Assembly: GCA_020637615.1 (NCBI GenBank)
Contig: JACKKC010000001.1
Location: forward strand, 186,001 to 250,000
Direction of reading: 5' to 3'
Source of the DNA: Rhodovulum sp.
Lineage (GTDB): Bacteria; Pseudomonadota; Alphaproteobacteria; Rhodobacterales; Rhodobacteraceae
Length of the DNA: 64,000 nucleotides
Shown: piece by piece, positions 14,620 through 27,579 of the stretch
Numbering within the stretch: the stretch's first letter is position 1
Layout of the letters: each line of letters starts with the position of its first letter
Notes under the pieces: model-generated
What the model saw: only the letters and a program-made list of their open reading frames with translations
Databases searched by the model: none
What the model was told of the DNA's origin: nothing
Position numbers and translations under genes: made by a program

Positions 14620-14768
14620 GCTGCCGCGCGGGGACGATTCCCGGCGCGCGGGTGCCGCGGAAATTTCGGCGCCCCGGCGGAGAGGGCCGCGCTGGAGCGC
14701 GGGATCCCCCCAGATTTCAGGGACATGGCGCCGGAGCGCCGGGGAGTGCGTGAGGGCTGCTTTGCCGG

Positions 14769-14797
14769 TTGACAAGGATTCGTCCAGCGCCTAGCTT
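14769..14797 (+). promoter_or_regulatory. str operon promoter (rpsL)
   Basis: TTGACA (14769-14774), a 17-bp spacer and TAGCTT (14792-14797) form a strong sigma-70-type promoter. It gives a leader of roughly 185 nt before rpsL. In most relatives rpsL is read from rpoBC; here it faces the divergent tuf copy and needs this promoter. Confidence 0.7.
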
Positions 14798-14988
14798 CCG
14801 CGCGCTCTGAAGGGGGTCCCTTCGGAGGAATGCCACAATCTGGCGGTCACGACTCGGGCAATGCCCCAGTCCTCTGGAATTTCGCCGCGTCGGGTCCGAA
14901 GGCGGATCCGGGCGCGGCACGTTTGGCGTTGGATGCCGATGCGTCCGGGGCCGGTGAACGAAACGGTGAAGACGGGGTTGAGAGTTCA

Positions 14989-15360
14989 ATGCCAACGATC
15001 CAGCAGCTGATCCGCAACCCGCGGCAGCCGAAAGTGAAGCGCAGCAAGTCGATGCATCTGCAGTCCTGCCCGCAGAAGCGCGGCGTCTGCACGCGTGTCT
15101 ACACCACCACGCCGAAGAAGCCGAACTCCGCCATGCGCAAGGTCGCCAAGGTGCGGCTGACCAACGGCTTCGAGGTGATCAGCTACATCCCCGGCGAGAG
15201 CCACAACCTGCAGGAGCACTCGGTGGTGCTGATCCGCGGCGGCCGCGTGAAGGACCTTCCGGGCGTGCGCTACCACATCCTGCGCGGCGTGCTCGACACC
15301 CAGGGCGTGAAGAACCGCCGCCAGCGCCGCTCCAAATACGGCGCCAAGCGTCCGAAATAA
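14989..15360 (+). CDS. rpsL: 30S ribosomal protein S12
   Basis: S12, 123 aa, at the decoding centre. ATG at 14989 ([13 protein letters not shown]); the open frame continues upstream without conservation. The streptomycin-related loops TTPKKPNSA and [14 protein letters not shown] are wild type (lysines at both resistance sites). First gene of rpsL-rpsG-fusA-tuf. Confidence 0.98.
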   Translation: MPTIQQLIRNPRQPKVKRSKSMHLQSCPQKRGVCTRVYTTTPKKPNSAMRKVAKVRLTNGFEVISYIPGESHNLQEHSVVLIRGGRVKDLPGVRYHILRGVLDTQGVKNRRQRRSKYGAKRPK

Positions 15361-15843
<483 letters not shown>

Positions 15844-15866
15844 CGGCAAGCTTTAGGAATTCCGAG

Positions 15867-17990
15867 ATGGCCCGCGACTATCCCCTCGATCACTACCGCA
15901 ACTTCGGCATCATGGCGCATATCGACGCCGGCAAGACGACCACGACCGAGCGGATCCTGTTCTACACCGGCAAGAGCCACAAGATGGGCGAGGTGCATGA
16001 CGGCGCCGCGACCATGGACTGGATGGAGCAGGAGCAGGAGCGGGGCATCACCATCACCTCGGCCGCGACGACCACCTTCTGGCAGCGCCAGGAGGATCCG
16101 GGCCTCTCGGGGATGGACGACACCAAGTTCCGCTTCAACATCATCGACACCCCCGGCCACGTGGATTTCACCATCGAGGTCGAGCGCTCGCTCGCCGTGC
16201 TCGACGGCGCGGTCTGCGTGCTCGACGCCAATGCCGGGGTGGAGCCCCAGACCGAGACCGTCTGGCGCCAGGCCGACCGCTACAAGGTCCCGCGCATCGT
16301 CTTCGTCAACAAGATGGACAAGATCGGCGCCGATTTCTTCAACTGCGTCCGCATGATCAAGGACCGCACCGGCGCCACGCCCTGCCCGATCCAGCTGCCG
16401 ATCGGCGCGGAGAACGCGCTCGAGGGCCATGTCGACCTCATCACGATGGAGGAATGGACCTGGAAGGGCGACGACCTGGGCGCGAGCTGGACCCGCCAGC
16501 CGATCCGGGCCGAGCTCCAGGACAAGGCCGCCGAGATGCGCGGCGAGATGATCGAGCTCGCCGTCGAGATGGACGACGACGTGATGGAGGCCTATCTCGA
16601 AGGTGAGGAGCCCGACGTCGACACCCTGCGCCGGCTGATCCGCAAGGGCACGCTCGCGATGAAGTTCGTGCCCGTGCTCTGCGGCTCCGCCTTCAAGAAC
16701 AAGGGCGTGCAGCCGATGCTGAACGCCGTGATCGACTATCTCCCCAATCCGCTCGACGTGCCGGCCTACCTGGGCTTCAAGCCCGGCGACGAGACCGAGA
16801 CCCGCGACATCGCCCGCTCGGCGGACGACGCGCAGCCCTTCTCCGCGCTCGCCTTCAAGATCATGAACGACCCCTTCGTCGGCTCGCTCACCTTCACCCG
16901 GATCTATTCGGGGTCGATCAAGAAGGGCGACCAGCTGATGAACTCGACCAAGGGCAAGCGCGAGCGGGTCGGGCGCATGATGATGATGCACGCGATCAAC
17001 CGCGAAGAGATCGACGAGGCCTTCGCCGGCGACATCATCGCGCTGGCGGGCCTGAAGGACACCACCACCGGCGACACGCTCTGCGATCCCAACAAGCCGG
17101 TCGTGCTCGAGACGATGACCTTCCCCGAGCCGGTGATCGAAATCGCCATCGAGCCCAAGACCAAGAACGACCAGGAGAAGATGAGCCAGGGCCTGCAGCG
17201 GCTCGCGGCCGAGGATCCGTCGTTCCGCGTCGAGACCGACATCGAGAGCGGCCAGACCATCATGAAGGGCATGGGCGAGCTCCATCTCGACATCCTGGTC
17301 GACCGGCTCAAGCGCGAGTTCAAGGTCGAGGCCAATATCGGCGCGCCGCAGGTTGCCTATCGCGAAACGATCAGCCGCAAGGCCGAGATCGACTACACCC
17401 ACAAGAAGCAGACCGGCGGCTCGGGCCAGTTCGCCCGCGTCAAGCTCGAGATCCAGCCGACGGAGCCCGGCGAGGGCTATTCCTTCGAGTCGAAGATCAT
17501 CGGCGGCGCGGTGCCGAAGGAATACATCCCCGGCGTCGAGAAGGGCATCAAGTCGGTGATGGATTCGGGCCCCATGGCCGGCTTCCCGGTGATCGACTTC
17601 AAGGTGGCGCTGGTGGACGGCGCCTATCACGACGTGGATTCGAGCGTGCTGGCCTTCGAGATCGCCGCGCGTGCGGCGATGCGCGACGGGCTGAAGAAGG
17701 CCGGGGCGAAGCTGCTCGAGCCGATCATGAAGGTCGAGGTGGTGACGCCCGAGGACTACACCGGCGGCATCATCGGCGATCTCACGTCGCGGCGCGGCCA
17801 GGTCCAGGGCCAGGACACCCGCGGCAATGCCATCGCCATCGCCGCGATGGTGCCGCTGGCGAACATGTTCGGCTACATCAACACCCTGCGCTCCATGTCC
17901 TCGGGACGGGCGAACTTCACCATGCAGTTCGACCATTACGAGGCGGTGCCGCAGAATATTTCCGACGAGATCCAGGCGAAGTTCGCCTGA
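15867..17990 (+). CDS. fusA: Elongation factor G
   Basis: EF-G, 707 aa, the translocase GTPase. P-loop AHIDAGKT at residues 17-24, then DTPGHVDF and NKMD. Domain IV is complete, ending in the [21 protein letters not shown] block typical of ribosomal EF-G rather than FusA2 paralogues. It lies between rpsG and tuf copy 2 with 23- and 47-bp gaps; the tuf start has AGGAGG upstream. Confidence 0.98.
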   Translation: MARDYPLDHYRNFGIMAHIDAGKTTTTERILFYTGKSHKMGEVHDGAATMDWMEQEQERGITITSAATTTFWQRQEDPGLSGMDDTKFRFNIIDTPGHVDFTIEVERSLAVLDGAVCVLDANAGVEPQTETVWRQADRYKVPRIVFVNKMDKIGADFFNCVRMIKDRTGATPCPIQLPIGAENALEGHVDLITMEEWTWKGDDLGASWTRQPIRAELQDKAAEMRGEMIELAVEMDDDVMEAYLEGEEPDVDTLRRLIRKGTLAMKFVPVLCGSAFKNKGVQPMLNAVIDYLPNPLDVPAYLGFKPGDETETRDIARSADDAQPFSALAFKIMNDPFVGSLTFTRIYSGSIKKGDQLMNSTKGKRERVGRMMMMHAINREEIDEAFAGDIIALAGLKDTTTGDTLCDPNKPVVLETMTFPEPVIEIAIEPKTKNDQEKMSQGLQRLAAEDPSFRVETDIESGQTIMKGMGELHLDILVDRLKREFKVEANIGAPQVAYRETISRKAEIDYTHKKQTGGSGQFARVKLEIQPTEPGEGYSFESKIIGGAVPKEYIPGVEKGIKSVMDSGPMAGFPVIDFKVALVDGAYHDVDSSVLAFEIAARAAMRDGLKKAGAKLLEPIMKVEVVTPEDYTGGIIGDLTSRRGQVQGQDTRGNAIAIAAMVPLANMFGYINTLRSMSSGRANFTMQFDHYEAVPQNISDEIQAKFA

Positions 17991-18037
17991 GCGTGAAGAT
18001 ATCGGGCTTCGCGCCCAGGGAATGACAGGAGGCCACC

Positions 18038-19224
<1,187 letters not shown>

Positions 19225-19230
19225 AGTCTT

Positions 19231-19256
19231 GCGGCCGGGGCAGGGGTCCCGGCCGC
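19231..19256 (+). promoter_or_regulatory. Stem-loop in the tuf-rpsJ spacer
   Basis: GCGGCCGGG and CCCGGCCGC form a perfect 9-bp stem with an 8-nt loop, starting 17 bp after the tuf stop and ending 37 bp before rpsJ. No T-run follows, so read-through into the S10 operon is likely. It may act in attenuation or mRNA processing at the str-S10 junction. Confidence 0.45.
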
Positions 19257-19293
19257 GCATGGTTTCAACTGAAAGCGCGAAGGGCCTGAGAAA

Positions 19294-19602
<309 letters not shown>

Positions 19603-19616
19603 GGGAAGCGAAAGCG

Positions 19617-20477
19617 ATGCGTTCCGGAGTGATTGCGAAAAAGCTGGGGATGACCCGGCTGTTCATGGAGGACGGGCGGCAGGTGCCGGTCACGGTCCTC
19701 CAGATGGAAAACGTGCAGGTCGTCGCCCAGCGCACCGGCGAGCGGGACGGCTATTCCGCCGTGCAGCTCGGCGCCGGCGCGGCCAAGGCCAAGCGGACCA
19801 CCCAGGCGATGCGCGGGCATTTCGCCGCCGCCAAGGTCGAGCCCAAGCGCAAGCTGGCCGAGTTCCGGGTGAGCCCGGAGAACCTGATCGAGGTCGGCGA
19901 GGAGATCACCGCGGACCACTACTTCGCGGGCCAGTTCGTCGACGTGGCGGGCACCTCGATCGGCAAGGGTTTCGCCGGCGGCATGAAGCGGCACAATTTC
20001 GGCGGGCTTCGCGCCTCGCACGGCGTGTCGATCAGCCACCGCAGCCACGGCTCGACCGGCCAGTGCCAGGATCCGGGCAAGGTCTTCAAGGGCAAGAAGA
20101 TGGCCGGCCACATGGGCGCGGTGCGGGTGACCACGCAGAACCTGCAGGTGGTGCGCACCGATGCCGAGCGCGGGCTCATCATGGTCAAGGGCGCGGTTCC
20201 CGGCTCCAAGGGCGGCTGGGTGACGATCAAGGATGCGGTCAAGAAGGCGGTTCCGGAGAACGTGATCCTGCCGGCTGCGCTGCGCTCCGCGGCTGCGGCT
20301 GCGGCGGCTGCCGCCGCTGCGGCGGCCGAGGAAGCGGCGGCCGCCGAAGCGGCGGCGCTGAAGGCGCAGCAGGAAGCCGAGCAGGCGGCCATCGAGGCGG
20401 CCGAGGCCAGCGCTGCGGCGGAGAAGGAAGCCGGGGGCGACACGGGCGCCGAGGGCGAGGGGAGCGACGAGAAATGA
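19617..20477 (+). CDS. rplC: 50S ribosomal protein L3 with Ala/Glu-rich tail
   Basis: L3, 286 aa against about 210 in E. coli. The core ends near residue 223 and includes the [23 protein letters not shown] peptidyl-transferase loop. The last 63 residues are almost only Ala, Glu, Gln and Lys, with a run of about 13 alanines, likely a long solvent-exposed helix. Such tails occur in some alphaproteobacterial L3 proteins; the function is not known to me. The stop overlaps the rplD start (ATGA). Confidence 0.96.
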   Translation: MRSGVIAKKLGMTRLFMEDGRQVPVTVLQMENVQVVAQRTGERDGYSAVQLGAGAAKAKRTTQAMRGHFAAAKVEPKRKLAEFRVSPENLIEVGEEITADHYFAGQFVDVAGTSIGKGFAGGMKRHNFGGLRASHGVSISHRSHGSTGQCQDPGKVFKGKKMAGHMGAVRVTTQNLQVVRTDAERGLIMVKGAVPGSKGGWVTIKDAVKKAVPENVILPAALRSAAAAAAAAAAAAAEEAAAAEAAALKAQQEAEQAAIEAAEASAAAEKEAGGDTGAEGEGSDEK

Positions 20478-21094
20478 AGCTGGACGTGATCAAGCTGGAC
20501 GCGAGCCCCGCGGGGTCGATCGAGCTGGACGAATCCGTCTTCGGGCTCGAGCCGCGCGCCGACATCCTGCACCGCGTGGTGCGCTGGCAGCTCGCCAAGC
20601 GCCAGGCGGGCACGCATTCGACGCTCGGCAAGTCCGACGTCAGCTATTCGACCAAGAAGATCTACCGCCAGAAGGGCACCGGCGGCGCCCGGCACGGCTC
20701 GCGCAAGGCGCCGACCTTCCGCAAGGGCGGCACCTACAAGGGGCCGGTCCCGCGCAGCCATGCCCACGACCTGACCAAGAAGTTCCGCGCGCTCGGGCTT
20801 CGCCACGCGCTCTCGGCCAAGGCCGGGGCCGGGCAGATCGTCGTGCTCGAGACCGCGGAGATGGCCGAGGGCAAGACCAGGCAGCTGGCGCAGGCGATCA
20901 AGGGGCTCGGCTGGAAGCGCACGCTGGTCATCGACGGCGCCGCGGTGGACGAGAACTTCGCCCGGGCGGCGCGCAACATCGAGGGGCTCGACGTGCTGCC
21001 GTCGATCGGTGCGAATGTCTACGACATCCTGCGCCGCGACACGCTGGTGCTGACCAAGGCCGCCGTGGAAGCGCTGGAGGCGCGACTGAAATGA
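20474..21094 (+). CDS. rplD: 50S ribosomal protein L4
   Basis: L4, 206 aa, whose extended loop lines the exit tunnel. ATG at 20474 overlaps the rplC stop by four bases. The tunnel loop [20 protein letters not shown] is intact. In E. coli L4 is the autogenous repressor of the S10 operon. It overlaps rplW by ATGA. Confidence 0.98.
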   Translation: MKLDVIKLDASPAGSIELDESVFGLEPRADILHRVVRWQLAKRQAGTHSTLGKSDVSYSTKKIYRQKGTGGARHGSRKAPTFRKGGTYKGPVPRSHAHDLTKKFRALGLRHALSAKAGAGQIVVLETAEMAEGKTRQLAQAIKGLGWKRTLVIDGAAVDENFARAARNIEGLDVLPSIGANVYDILRRDTLVLTKAAVEALEARLK

Positions 21095-21387
21095 GCGTGA
21101 AACCCGAGCTTTACGACGTGATCCGCAAGCCCATCATCACCGAGAAGGCCACCATGGCCTCCGAGGCCGGCGCGGTGGTGTTCGAGGTCGGCGTGGACAC
21201 GACCAAGCCGCAGATCAAGGAAGCGGTCGAGGCGCTCTTCAATGTCAAGGTGAAGGCGGTCAACACCGTGCTCACCAAGGGCAAGGTGAAGCGGTTCCGC
21301 GGTCGCCCCGGCAAGCGGCGCGACGTGAAGAAGGCCTATGTGACGCTGGTGGAAGGCAACACCATCGACGTGACCACCGGGCTCTGA
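21091..21387 (+). CDS. rplW: 50S ribosomal protein L23
   Basis: L23, 98 aa, sits at the tunnel exit and docks trigger factor and [23 protein letters not shown] and [20 protein letters not shown] are typical. Overlaps rplD by ATGA and is followed by rplB after 28 bp. Confidence 0.97.
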   Translation: MSVKPELYDVIRKPIITEKATMASEAGAVVFEVGVDTTKPQIKEAVEALFNVKVKAVNTVLTKGKVKRFRGRPGKRRDVKKAYVTLVEGNTIDVTTGL

Positions 21388-21415
21388 GACAAAAGCAAAC
21401 GGAAGACAGCAAGTC

Positions 21416-22255
21416 ATGGCGTTAAAATCCTACAAGCCGACGACGCCGGGCCAGCGCGGGCTGGTTCTGATCGACCGTTCGGAACTCTGGAAAGGCCGCC
21501 CGGTCAAGTCCCTCACCGAGGGCCTGACTGGCATGGGCGGGCGGAACAACACCGGACGGATCACCATGCGTCGCCGCGGCGGCGGGGTGAAGCGGCTCTA
21601 TCGCATCGTCGATTTCAAGCGCTCCAAGCGCGACGTGCCGGCGCGGGTGATCCGCATCGAATATGATCCCAACCGGACCGCCTTCATCGCGCTCATCGGC
21701 TATGCCGACGGCGAGCAGGCCTATATCCTGGCGCCGCAGCGGCTGGCGGTGGGCGACGCGGTGGTGTCCTCGGCCAAGGCCGACATCAAGCCCGGCAATG
21801 CCATGCCCTTCAGCGCGATGCCGATCGGCACGATCGTGCATAATGTCGAGATGAAGCCCGGCAAGGGCGGCCAGATCGCGCGCGCGGCCGGCACCTATGC
21901 CCAGTTCGTCGGGCGCGACGGCGGCTATGCGCAGATCCGGCTCTCCTCGGGCGAGCTCCGGCTGGTGCGCCAGGAATGCATGGCCACGGTCGGCGCGGTC
22001 TCGAACCCGGACAATTCGAACCAGAACTTCGGCAAGGCGGGGCGGATGCGGCTCAAGGGCTATAGGCCCAAGGTCCGCGGCGTGGTGATGAACCCGATCG
22101 ACCATCCGCATGGCGGCGGCGAGGGCCGCACCTCTGGCGGCCGGCACCCGGTGACCCCCTGGGGCAAGCCGACCAAGGGCGCGCGCACGCGGTCGAACAA
22201 GGCGACGGGCAAGTTCATCCTGCGCTCCCGTCACCAGAAGAAGAACAAGCGGTAA
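21416..22255 (+). CDS. rplB: 50S ribosomal protein L2
   Basis: L2, 279 aa, needed for subunit association and peptidyl transfer. The C-terminal block with the key histidine ([14 protein letters not shown]) is complete, as are [17 protein letters not shown] and the basic tail. It is followed by rpsS after 12 bp with an AAGGAGG site. Confidence 0.98.
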   Translation: MALKSYKPTTPGQRGLVLIDRSELWKGRPVKSLTEGLTGMGGRNNTGRITMRRRGGGVKRLYRIVDFKRSKRDVPARVIRIEYDPNRTAFIALIGYADGEQAYILAPQRLAVGDAVVSSAKADIKPGNAMPFSAMPIGTIVHNVEMKPGKGGQIARAAGTYAQFVGRDGGYAQIRLSSGELRLVRQECMATVGAVSNPDNSNQNFGKAGRMRLKGYRPKVRGVVMNPIDHPHGGGEGRTSGGRHPVTPWGKPTKGARTRSNKATGKFILRSRHQKKNKR

Positions 22256-22267
22256 GGAGGCCGAAAC

Positions 22268-22546
22268 ATGGCACGTTCCGTCTGGAAAGGCCCCTTCGTC
22301 GATTCCTTCGTCCTCAAGAAGGCCGAGAAGGTTCGCGAATCGGGCCGCAACGAAGTCATCAAGATCTGGTCGCGGCGCTCGACGATCCTGCCGCAGTTCG
22401 TCGGCCTGACCTTCGGCGTCTACAACGGCAAGAAGCACATCCCCGTCAGCGTCAGCGAGGAAATGATCGGCCAGAAGTTCGGCGAATACAGCCCGACGCG
22501 GACCTATTACGGGCATGCGGCCGACAAGAAAGCGAAGCGGAAGTAG
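22268..22546 (+). CDS. rpsS: 30S ribosomal protein S19
   Basis: S19, 92 aa, on the 30S head. [21 protein letters not shown] and [22 protein letters not shown] match the family throughout. Only 3 bp separate it from rplV, indicating translational coupling. Confidence 0.98.
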   Translation: MARSVWKGPFVDSFVLKKAEKVRESGRNEVIKIWSRRSTILPQFVGLTFGVYNGKKHIPVSVSEEMIGQKFGEYSPTRTYYGHAADKKAKRK

Positions 22547-22549
22547 GCC

Positions 22550-22936
22550 ATGAGCAAGGAAAAGAACCCTCGCCGCGTGGCGGACAACGAAGCGATGGCG
22601 GTCAGCCGGATGCTGCGCACCAGCCCGCAGAAGCTGAACCTGGTCGCGGCGATGATCCGCAATAAGCCGGTCGGCAAGGCGCTGAGCGACCTCACGTTTT
22701 CGCGCAAGCGCGTCTCGGAGGACGTGCTGAAGACGCTGCAGTCGGCGATCGCCAATGCCGAGAACAACCACGGGCTCGACGTGGACGACCTGGTGGTCGC
22801 CGAGGCCTATGTGGGCAAGAACATGGTGCTGAAGCGCGGCCGCCCCCGGGCGCGCGGGCGCTTCGGCAGGATCCTGAAGCCGTTCAGCCAGGTGACGATC
22901 AAGGTGCGGCAGGTAGCGGCTGAGGAGACGGCCTGA
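22550..22936 (+). CDS. rplV: 50S ribosomal protein L22
   Basis: L22, 128 aa, lines the exit tunnel with its beta-hairpin ([22 protein letters not shown]), the site of macrolide-resistance changes; no deletion is seen. Its stop overlaps the rpsC start by one base (TGATG). Confidence 0.98.
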   Translation: MSKEKNPRRVADNEAMAVSRMLRTSPQKLNLVAAMIRNKPVGKALSDLTFSRKRVSEDVLKTLQSAIANAENNHGLDVDDLVVAEAYVGKNMVLKRGRPRARGRFGRILKPFSQVTIKVRQVAAEETA

Positions 22937-23640
22937 TGGGACAGAAGATCAATCCGGTCGGGCTGCGGCTGCAGGTGAACCGCACGTGGGACAGCCGCTG
23001 GTTCGCCGACGGCGACGAATACGGCCGGCTGCTGCACGAGGATCTGGCGATCCGCGACTACATCCGGAAGCACGCCTCCCAGGCCGGCATCAGCCGGGTG
23101 GTGATCGAGCGGCCGCACAAGAAGTGCCGGGTGACCATCCATGCCGCGCGGCCGGGCGTGATCATCGGCAAGAAGGGCGCGGACATCGAGGAGCTGCGCA
23201 AGAAGCTCGCGAAGCTGACGCCCTCGGAGCTGCATCTCAACATCGTCGAGGTGCGCAAGCCCGAGATCGACGCCGCGCTCGTGGCCGAGAACGTCGCCCA
23301 GCAGCTCGAGCGGCGGGTGAGCTTCCGCCGCGCAATGAAGCGCGCGGTGCAGAACGCCATGCGCATGGGCGCGCTCGGCATCCGGATCAATGTCGGCGGC
23401 CGTCTCGGCGGCGCTGAGATCGCCCGGGTCGAATGGTATCGCGAGGGGCGGGTGCCGCTGCACACGCTGCGCGCGGACATCGATTATGCGCTGGCCGAGG
23501 CCAAGACCGCCTACGGGATCATCGGGATCAAGGTCTGGATCTTCCGGGGCGAGATCCTCGAGCACGACCCGCAGGCGCGCGACCGGCGCCAGTCCGAACT
23601 GCAGGAAGGCGGGGGAATGCGGCCGCAGCGCGCGCGCTGA
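22936..23640 (+). CDS. rpsC: 30S ribosomal protein S3
   Basis: S3, 234 aa, part of the mRNA entry helicase. [22 protein letters not shown], the KH-domain [17 protein letters not shown] and the [18 protein letters not shown] block are present. Followed by rplP after 27 bp. Confidence 0.98.
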   Translation: MGQKINPVGLRLQVNRTWDSRWFADGDEYGRLLHEDLAIRDYIRKHASQAGISRVVIERPHKKCRVTIHAARPGVIIGKKGADIEELRKKLAKLTPSELHLNIVEVRKPEIDAALVAENVAQQLERRVSFRRAMKRAVQNAMRMGALGIRINVGGRLGGAEIARVEWYREGRVPLHTLRADIDYALAEAKTAYGIIGIKVWIFRGEILEHDPQARDRRQSELQEGGGMRPQRAR

Positions 23641-23667
23641 ACGGCCTGACCCGTCGGGAGAGAGAAT

Positions 23668-24081
23668 ATGCTGTCACCAAAGCGCACGAAATTCCGCAAG
23701 CAGTTCAAGGGCCGCATCCATGGGGAGGCCAAGGGCGGCGCGGAGCTGAACTTCGGGCATTACGGGCTGAAGGCCACCGAGCCGGAGCGCATCACTGCGC
23801 GCCAGATCGAGGCTGCGCGGCGGGCGCTGACCCGTCACATGAAGCGCCAGGGCCGGGTCTGGATCCGCATCTTCCCCGATGTGCCGGTCTCCAAGAAGCC
23901 GACCGAGGTGCGCATGGGCAAGGGCAAGGGCTCGGTCGAGTTCTGGGCCGCCAAGGTCAAGCCGGGCCGCGTCATGTTCGAGATTGACGGTGTCGACGAG
24001 GTTGTGGCAAAGGAGGCGCTGCGATTGGCGGCGATGAAGCTGCCGATCAAGTGCCGATTCGTCACGCGCGAAGACTGGTGA
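23668..24081 (+). CDS. rplP: 50S ribosomal protein L16
   Basis: L16, 137 aa, positions A-site t[24 protein letters not shown] and the hydroxylatable-arginine region ([18 protein letters not shown]) are canonical. A 90-bp spacer with two hairpins separates it from rpmC, wider than elsewhere in this cluster. Confidence 0.98.
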   Translation: MLSPKRTKFRKQFKGRIHGEAKGGAELNFGHYGLKATEPERITARQIEAARRALTRHMKRQGRVWIRIFPDVPVSKKPTEVRMGKGKGSVEFWAAKVKPGRVMFEIDGVDEVVAKEALRLAAMKLPIKCRFVTREDW

Positions 24082-24171
24082 GGGCGGCGCCCCTGAGACG
24101 GGGCGGCGCTCGTTGCGATTGGAACAGCGTCGGGGCATGCCCCGATAGCTTCTGATGAAGGGAATGGGGCC
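24082..24171 (+). promoter_or_regulatory. rplP-rpmC spacer with two dyads
   Basis: The spacer has a hairpin near 24088-24105 (CGCCCC, 6-nt loop, GGGGCG) and a 16-nt perfect palindrome at 24130-24145 (TCGGGGCA/TGCCCCGA). Neither is followed by T-runs. They may be processing or stabilising structures inside the operon mRNA. Confidence 0.35.
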
Positions 24172-24378
24172 ATGAAAGCGGCCGAACTGCGGGACAAGAC
24201 TCCCGACCAGCTGCGCGAACAGCTCGCGGCGCTGAAGAAGGAGGCCTTCAACCTGCGATTCCAGCAGGCTACGGGCCAGCTCGAGAACACCTCCCGGATG
24301 CAGGCGGTCCGCCGCGATGCCGCCCGGGTCAAGACCGTGATGAATGCCAAGGCCGCCGCTGCGGCAGGGGAGGCCTGA
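24172..24378 (+). CDS. rpmC: 50S ribosomal protein L29
   Basis: L29, 68 aa, a two-helix protein at the tunnel exit. [29 protein letters not shown] is typical. One base separates its stop from the rpsQ start. Confidence 0.97.
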   Translation: MKAAELRDKTPDQLREQLAALKKEAFNLRFQQATGQLENTSRMQAVRRDAARVKTVMNAKAAAAAGEA

Positions 24379-24379
24379 G

Positions 24380-24622
24380 ATGCCCAAGCGGATCCTCACC
24401 GGCACCGTGACCAGCGACAAGAACGAGCAGACCGTCACCGTGCTCGTGGAGCGGCGCTTCACCCACCCGGTGATGAAGAAGACCGTGCGGCGGTCCAAGA
24501 AGTATCGCGCCCATGACCCGCTCAACGCGTTCAAGGTCGGCGATACCGTGCGCATCCAGGAATGCGCGCCGATCTCGAAGAACAAGCGCTGGGAAGTGAT
24601 GGCGGAGAGCGCGGAAGCGTAA
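24380..24622 (+). CDS. rpsQ: 30S ribosomal protein S17
   Basis: S17, 80 aa, an OB-fold primary binder of 16S rRNA. ATG at 24380 ([19 protein letters not shown]), one base after the rpmC stop; [19 protein letters not shown] confirms the family. It is the last gene before rplN, from which a 60-bp gap with a hairpin divides it. Confidence 0.97.
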   Translation: MPKRILTGTVTSDKNEQTVTVLVERRFTHPVMKKTVRRSKKYRAHDPLNAFKVGDTVRIQECAPISKNKRWEVMAESAEA

Positions 24623-24646
24623 GTCGCCACCAGCATCGTCGAAACC

Positions 24647-24663
24647 GCGGGACGGGGTCCCGC
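24647..24663 (+). promoter_or_regulatory. Stem-loop before rplN
   Basis: GCGGGAC-GGG-GTCCCGC is a perfect 7-bp hairpin 20 bp before the rplN ATG, at the classical S10/spc operon boundary. It lacks a T-run, so it is more likely a regulatory or processing hairpin than a terminator. Confidence 0.4.
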
Positions 24664-24682
24664 AGGTCGGGAGTAACAATAC

Positions 24683-25051
24683 ATGATCCAGATGCAGACC
24701 AATCTGGATGTCGCTGACAATTCCGGCGCCCGCCGGGTTCAGTGCATCAAGGTCCTGGGCGGCTCCAAGCGGAAATATGCCTCCGTGGGCGACATCATCG
24801 TGGTGTCTGTCAAGGAGGCGATCCCGCGCGGCCGCGTCAAGAAGGGCGACGTGCGTAAGGCCGTCGTGGTGCGCACCGCCAAGGAAGTGCGCCGCGAGGA
24901 CGGCACCGCGATCCGCTTCGACCGCAACGCCGCGGTGATCCTCACCAACCAGAACGAGCCGGTCGGCACCCGCATCTTCGGACCGGTGGTGCGCGAGCTG
25001 CGCGGCAAGAACTTCATGAAGATCATCTCGCTCGCGCCGGAGGTCCTGTAA
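24683..25051 (+). CDS. rplN: 50S ribosomal protein L14
   Basis: L14, 122 aa, at the subunit interface. [23 protein letters not shown] and [19 protein letters not shown] are canonical. The GGGAG site lies 8 bp before the ATG. First gene of the spc cluster; rplX follows without a gap. Confidence 0.98.
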   Translation: MIQMQTNLDVADNSGARRVQCIKVLGGSKRKYASVGDIIVVSVKEAIPRGRVKKGDVRKAVVVRTAKEVRREDGTAIRFDRNAAVILTNQNEPVGTRIFGPVVRELRGKNFMKIISLAPEVL

Positions 25052-25366
25052 ATGGCTGCGAAACTCCGCAAGGGCGACAAGGTCGTCGTGCTCGCCGGCA
25101 AGGACAAGGGAAAGCAGGGCGAGATCGCCCGGGTGATGCCCAAGGACAACAAGGCGATCGTCTCCGGCGTCAACGTGGCGATCCGCCACCAGCGCCAGAC
25201 CCAGAACTCGCAGGGCGGCCGCATCGCCAAGGAAATGCCGATCGACCTCTCCAACCTCGCCTTCCTGGATCCCAAGTCCGGCGAGCCGACCCGCATCGGC
25301 TTCCGCGTGGAGGGCGACAAGAAGGTGCGCTACGCCAAGAAATCGGGGGAAACGATCAATGGCTGA
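25052..25366 (+). CDS. rplX: 50S ribosomal protein L24
   Basis: L24, 104 aa, an early assembly initiator with a KOW motif ([19 protein letters not shown], residues 6-24). It begins immediately after the rplN stop and overlaps rplE by 8 bp. Confidence 0.97.
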   Translation: MAAKLRKGDKVVVLAGKDKGKQGEIARVMPKDNKAIVSGVNVAIRHQRQTQNSQGGRIAKEMPIDLSNLAFLDPKSGEPTRIGFRVEGDKKVRYAKKSGETING

Positions 25367-25916
25367 CCAGCAGTACACCCCCCGGCTGCGCGCGCATTAC
25401 AAGGACAAGGTCCGCGCCGCGCTGAAGGAGGAATTCGGCTACCGCAACGACATGCAGATCCCGCGGCTCGACAAGATCGTGCTGAACATGGGTGTCGGCG
25501 AGGCGGTGAGCGATACCAAGAAGGTGCGCGCGGCCGAGGCCGATCTCACCCAGATCGCCGGCCAGAAGCCTGTAGTGACCAAGGCCAAGACCTCGATCGC
25601 CGGCTTCAAGGTGCGCGAGGACATGCCGATCGGCGTCAAGGTCACCCTGCGCCGCGACCGGATGTACGAATTCCTCGACCGGCTGATCACCGTGGCGATG
25701 CCGCGCGTGCGCGACTTCCGTGGTGTGAACCCGAAAAGCTTCGACGGCCGCGGCAATTACGCGATGGGACTCAAGGAGCACATCGTCTTCCCCGAGATCA
25801 ACTTCGACAAGATCGAGCAGGTCTGGGGCATGGACATCGTGATCTGCACCACGGCCAAGACCGACGCCGAGGCCAAGGCGCTGCTGAAGCATTTCAACAT
25901 GCCGTTCACGGCCTGA
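25359..25916 (+). CDS. rplE: 50S ribosomal protein L5
   Basis: L5, 185 aa, binds 5S rRNA and contacts P-site t[23 protein letters not shown] and [18 protein letters not shown] are diagnostic. The start overlaps the end of rplX by 8 bp, implying translational coupling. Confidence 0.98.
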   Translation: MADQQYTPRLRAHYKDKVRAALKEEFGYRNDMQIPRLDKIVLNMGVGEAVSDTKKVRAAEADLTQIAGQKPVVTKAKTSIAGFKVREDMPIGVKVTLRRDRMYEFLDRLITVAMPRVRDFRGVNPKSFDGRGNYAMGLKEHIVFPEINFDKIEQVWGMDIVICTTAKTDAEAKALLKHFNMPFTA

Positions 25917-25933
25917 GGCGCGGGAGAGAGACA

Positions 25934-26239
25934 ATGGCAAAAGTCAGCATGATCGAGCGCGAGAAGAAGCGGCAGGCGCTGGTGGACCGTTACGCGGCCC
26001 GGCGCAAGGAGCTCAAGGCGATCGCGCGCAACACCGAACTGCCCATGGACGAGCGCTTCAAGGCGCAGCTGAAGCTCGCGAAGCTTCCGCGCAATTCCTC
26101 GGCGACGCGGCTCCACAACCGCTGCGAGGTGACCGGCCGTCCGAAGGCCTATTACCGCAAGCTCCGCATGTCGCGCATCGCGCTGCGGGACTATGCCTCC
26201 AAGGGGCAGATCCCCGGCATGGTCAAGTCGAGCTGGTGA
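25934..26239 (+). CDS. rpsN: 30S ribosomal protein S14
   Basis: S14, 101 aa, the long zinc-free form (no CxxC pairs). [21 protein letters not shown] and [21 protein letters not shown] are typical. Followed by rpsH after 13 bp. Confidence 0.98.
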   Translation: MAKVSMIEREKKRQALVDRYAARRKELKAIARNTELPMDERFKAQLKLAKLPRNSSATRLHNRCEVTGRPKAYYRKLRMSRIALRDYASKGQIPGMVKSSW

Positions 26240-26252
26240 GGGGAATCGAGAG

Positions 26253-26651
26253 ATGTCTGTGAACGATCCCATCGGCGACATGCTCGCCCGCATCCGCAAC
26301 GCCTCGATGCGCGGCAAGTCCACGGTGCGCACGCCCGCCTCGAAGATCCGCAAATGGGTCCTCGACGTGCTGAAGGCCGAGGGCTACATCCGCGGCTACG
26401 AGGAGACGACCTCGGCCAACGGCCTGCCCGAGATCGAGATCTCGCTGCGCTATTTCGATGGCCATTCGGCGATCCGCGAGCTCAAGCGCGTCTCGACCCC
26501 CGGCCGCCGGGTCTATTCCGGCGTCAAGGAAATCCCGCAGGTCCGCCAGGGCCTCGGAGTCGCGATCGTCTCCACGCCCAAGGGCGTGATGTCCGATGCC
26601 CAGGCCCGCTCCGCGAATGTCGGCGGCGAGGTCCTGTGCACCGTGTTCTGA
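26253..26651 (+). CDS. rpsH: 30S ribosomal protein S8
   Basis: S8, 132 aa, from the ATG at 26253 ([19 protein letters not shown]), with GGGGA upstream. S8 is the E. coli spc-operon repressor. The C-terminal [23 protein letters not shown] block is complete. Confidence 0.98.
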   Translation: MSVNDPIGDMLARIRNASMRGKSTVRTPASKIRKWVLDVLKAEGYIRGYEETTSANGLPEIEISLRYFDGHSAIRELKRVSTPGRRVYSGVKEIPQVRQGLGVAIVSTPKGVMSDAQARSANVGGEVLCTVF

Positions 26652-26661
26652 GGAGGGGGCG

Positions 26662-27195
26662 ATGTCTCGAATTGGCAAGAAACCGGTCGAGCTTCCGGGC
26701 GGCGTGAGCGCCTCGGTCTCCGGCCAGACCGTCGAGGTCAAGGGCCCCAAGGGCACGCGGAGCTTCACCGCGACCGACGACGTGACCCTGACGCTCGAGG
26801 ACAATTCCCTCTCGGTGGTGCCGCGCGGCAAGTCCAAGCGCGCGCGCCAGCAATGGGGCATGTCCCGGACCCAGGTGGCCAACCTGGTCACCGGCGTGAC
26901 CACCGGCTTCAAGCGCGAGATGGAGATCACCGGCGTGGGCTACCGCGCGGCGGTCCAGGGCAAGGTCCTGAAGCTCTCGCTCGGCTACAGCCACGACGTG
27001 GATTTCCCGATCCCCGAGGGCGTGACGGTGGCCACGCCCAAGCCCACCGAGATCGTGGTGGAGGGCATCGACCAGCAGGTGGTCGGCCAGGTCGCGGCCA
27101 ACATCCGCGAGTGGCGCAAGCCCGAGCCCTACAAGGGCAAGGGCATCCGGTACAAGGACGAGTTCATCTTCCGCAAGGAAGGCAAGAAGAAGTAG
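26662..27195 (+). CDS. rplF: 50S ribosomal protein L6
   Basis: L6, 177 aa, near the sarcin-ricin loop. ATG at 26662 with AGGAGGG upstream; [19 protein letters not shown] and the C-terminal [23 protein letters not shown] signature are present. Confidence 0.98.
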   Translation: MSRIGKKPVELPGGVSASVSGQTVEVKGPKGTRSFTATDDVTLTLEDNSLSVVPRGKSKRARQQWGMSRTQVANLVTGVTTGFKREMEITGVGYRAAVQGKVLKLSLGYSHDVDFPIPEGVTVATPKPTEIVVEGIDQQVVGQVAANIREWRKPEPYKGKGIRYKDEFIFRKEGKKK

Positions 27196-27207
27196 GGAGC
27201 GCAAGCC

Positions 27208-27567
27208 ATGGCGAACAGCAAGCGAGACCTGTTCCGGAAGCGCCGCCTGCGCGTCCGGAGCAAGCTCAGGAAATCGGCGGACGGCCGTCCGCGCCTGAGC
27301 GTCCACCGGTCCCTGAAGAACATCTCGGTCCAGGTGATCGACGATGCCCAGGGCCGTACCCTGGCCGCCGCCTCGACGCTCGAGGCGGGCCTGGGGCTGA
27401 AGGGCAAGAACAACAAGGAAGCGGCGGCCAGGGTCGGCGCCGAGATCGCGGCGCGCGCCAAGGCGGCCGGGATCGAGGCGGTCTATTTCGACCGGGGCGG
27501 CTTCCTCTTTCACGGCAAGGTCAAGGCCCTTGCGGACGCCGCCCGCGAAGGCGGCCTGAAGTTCTGA
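27208..27567 (+). CDS. rplR: 50S ribosomal protein L18
   Basis: L18, 119 aa, binds 5S rRNA together with L5. The basic N terminus ([21 protein letters not shown]) and [20 protein letters not shown] match the family. Followed by rpsE after 12 bp. Confidence 0.98.
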   Translation: MANSKRDLFRKRRLRVRSKLRKSADGRPRLSVHRSLKNISVQVIDDAQGRTLAAASTLEAGLGLKGKNNKEAAARVGAEIAARAKAAGIEAVYFDRGGFLFHGKVKALADAAREGGLKF

Positions 27568-27579
27568 CGGGAGAGCGCA

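Noticed and set aside
20288..20420. GCG/GCC tract as a microsatellite or repeat element
   Set aside because: It is the coding sequence of the L3 alanine tail in the correct frame, with interspersed Glu, Lys and Gln codons.
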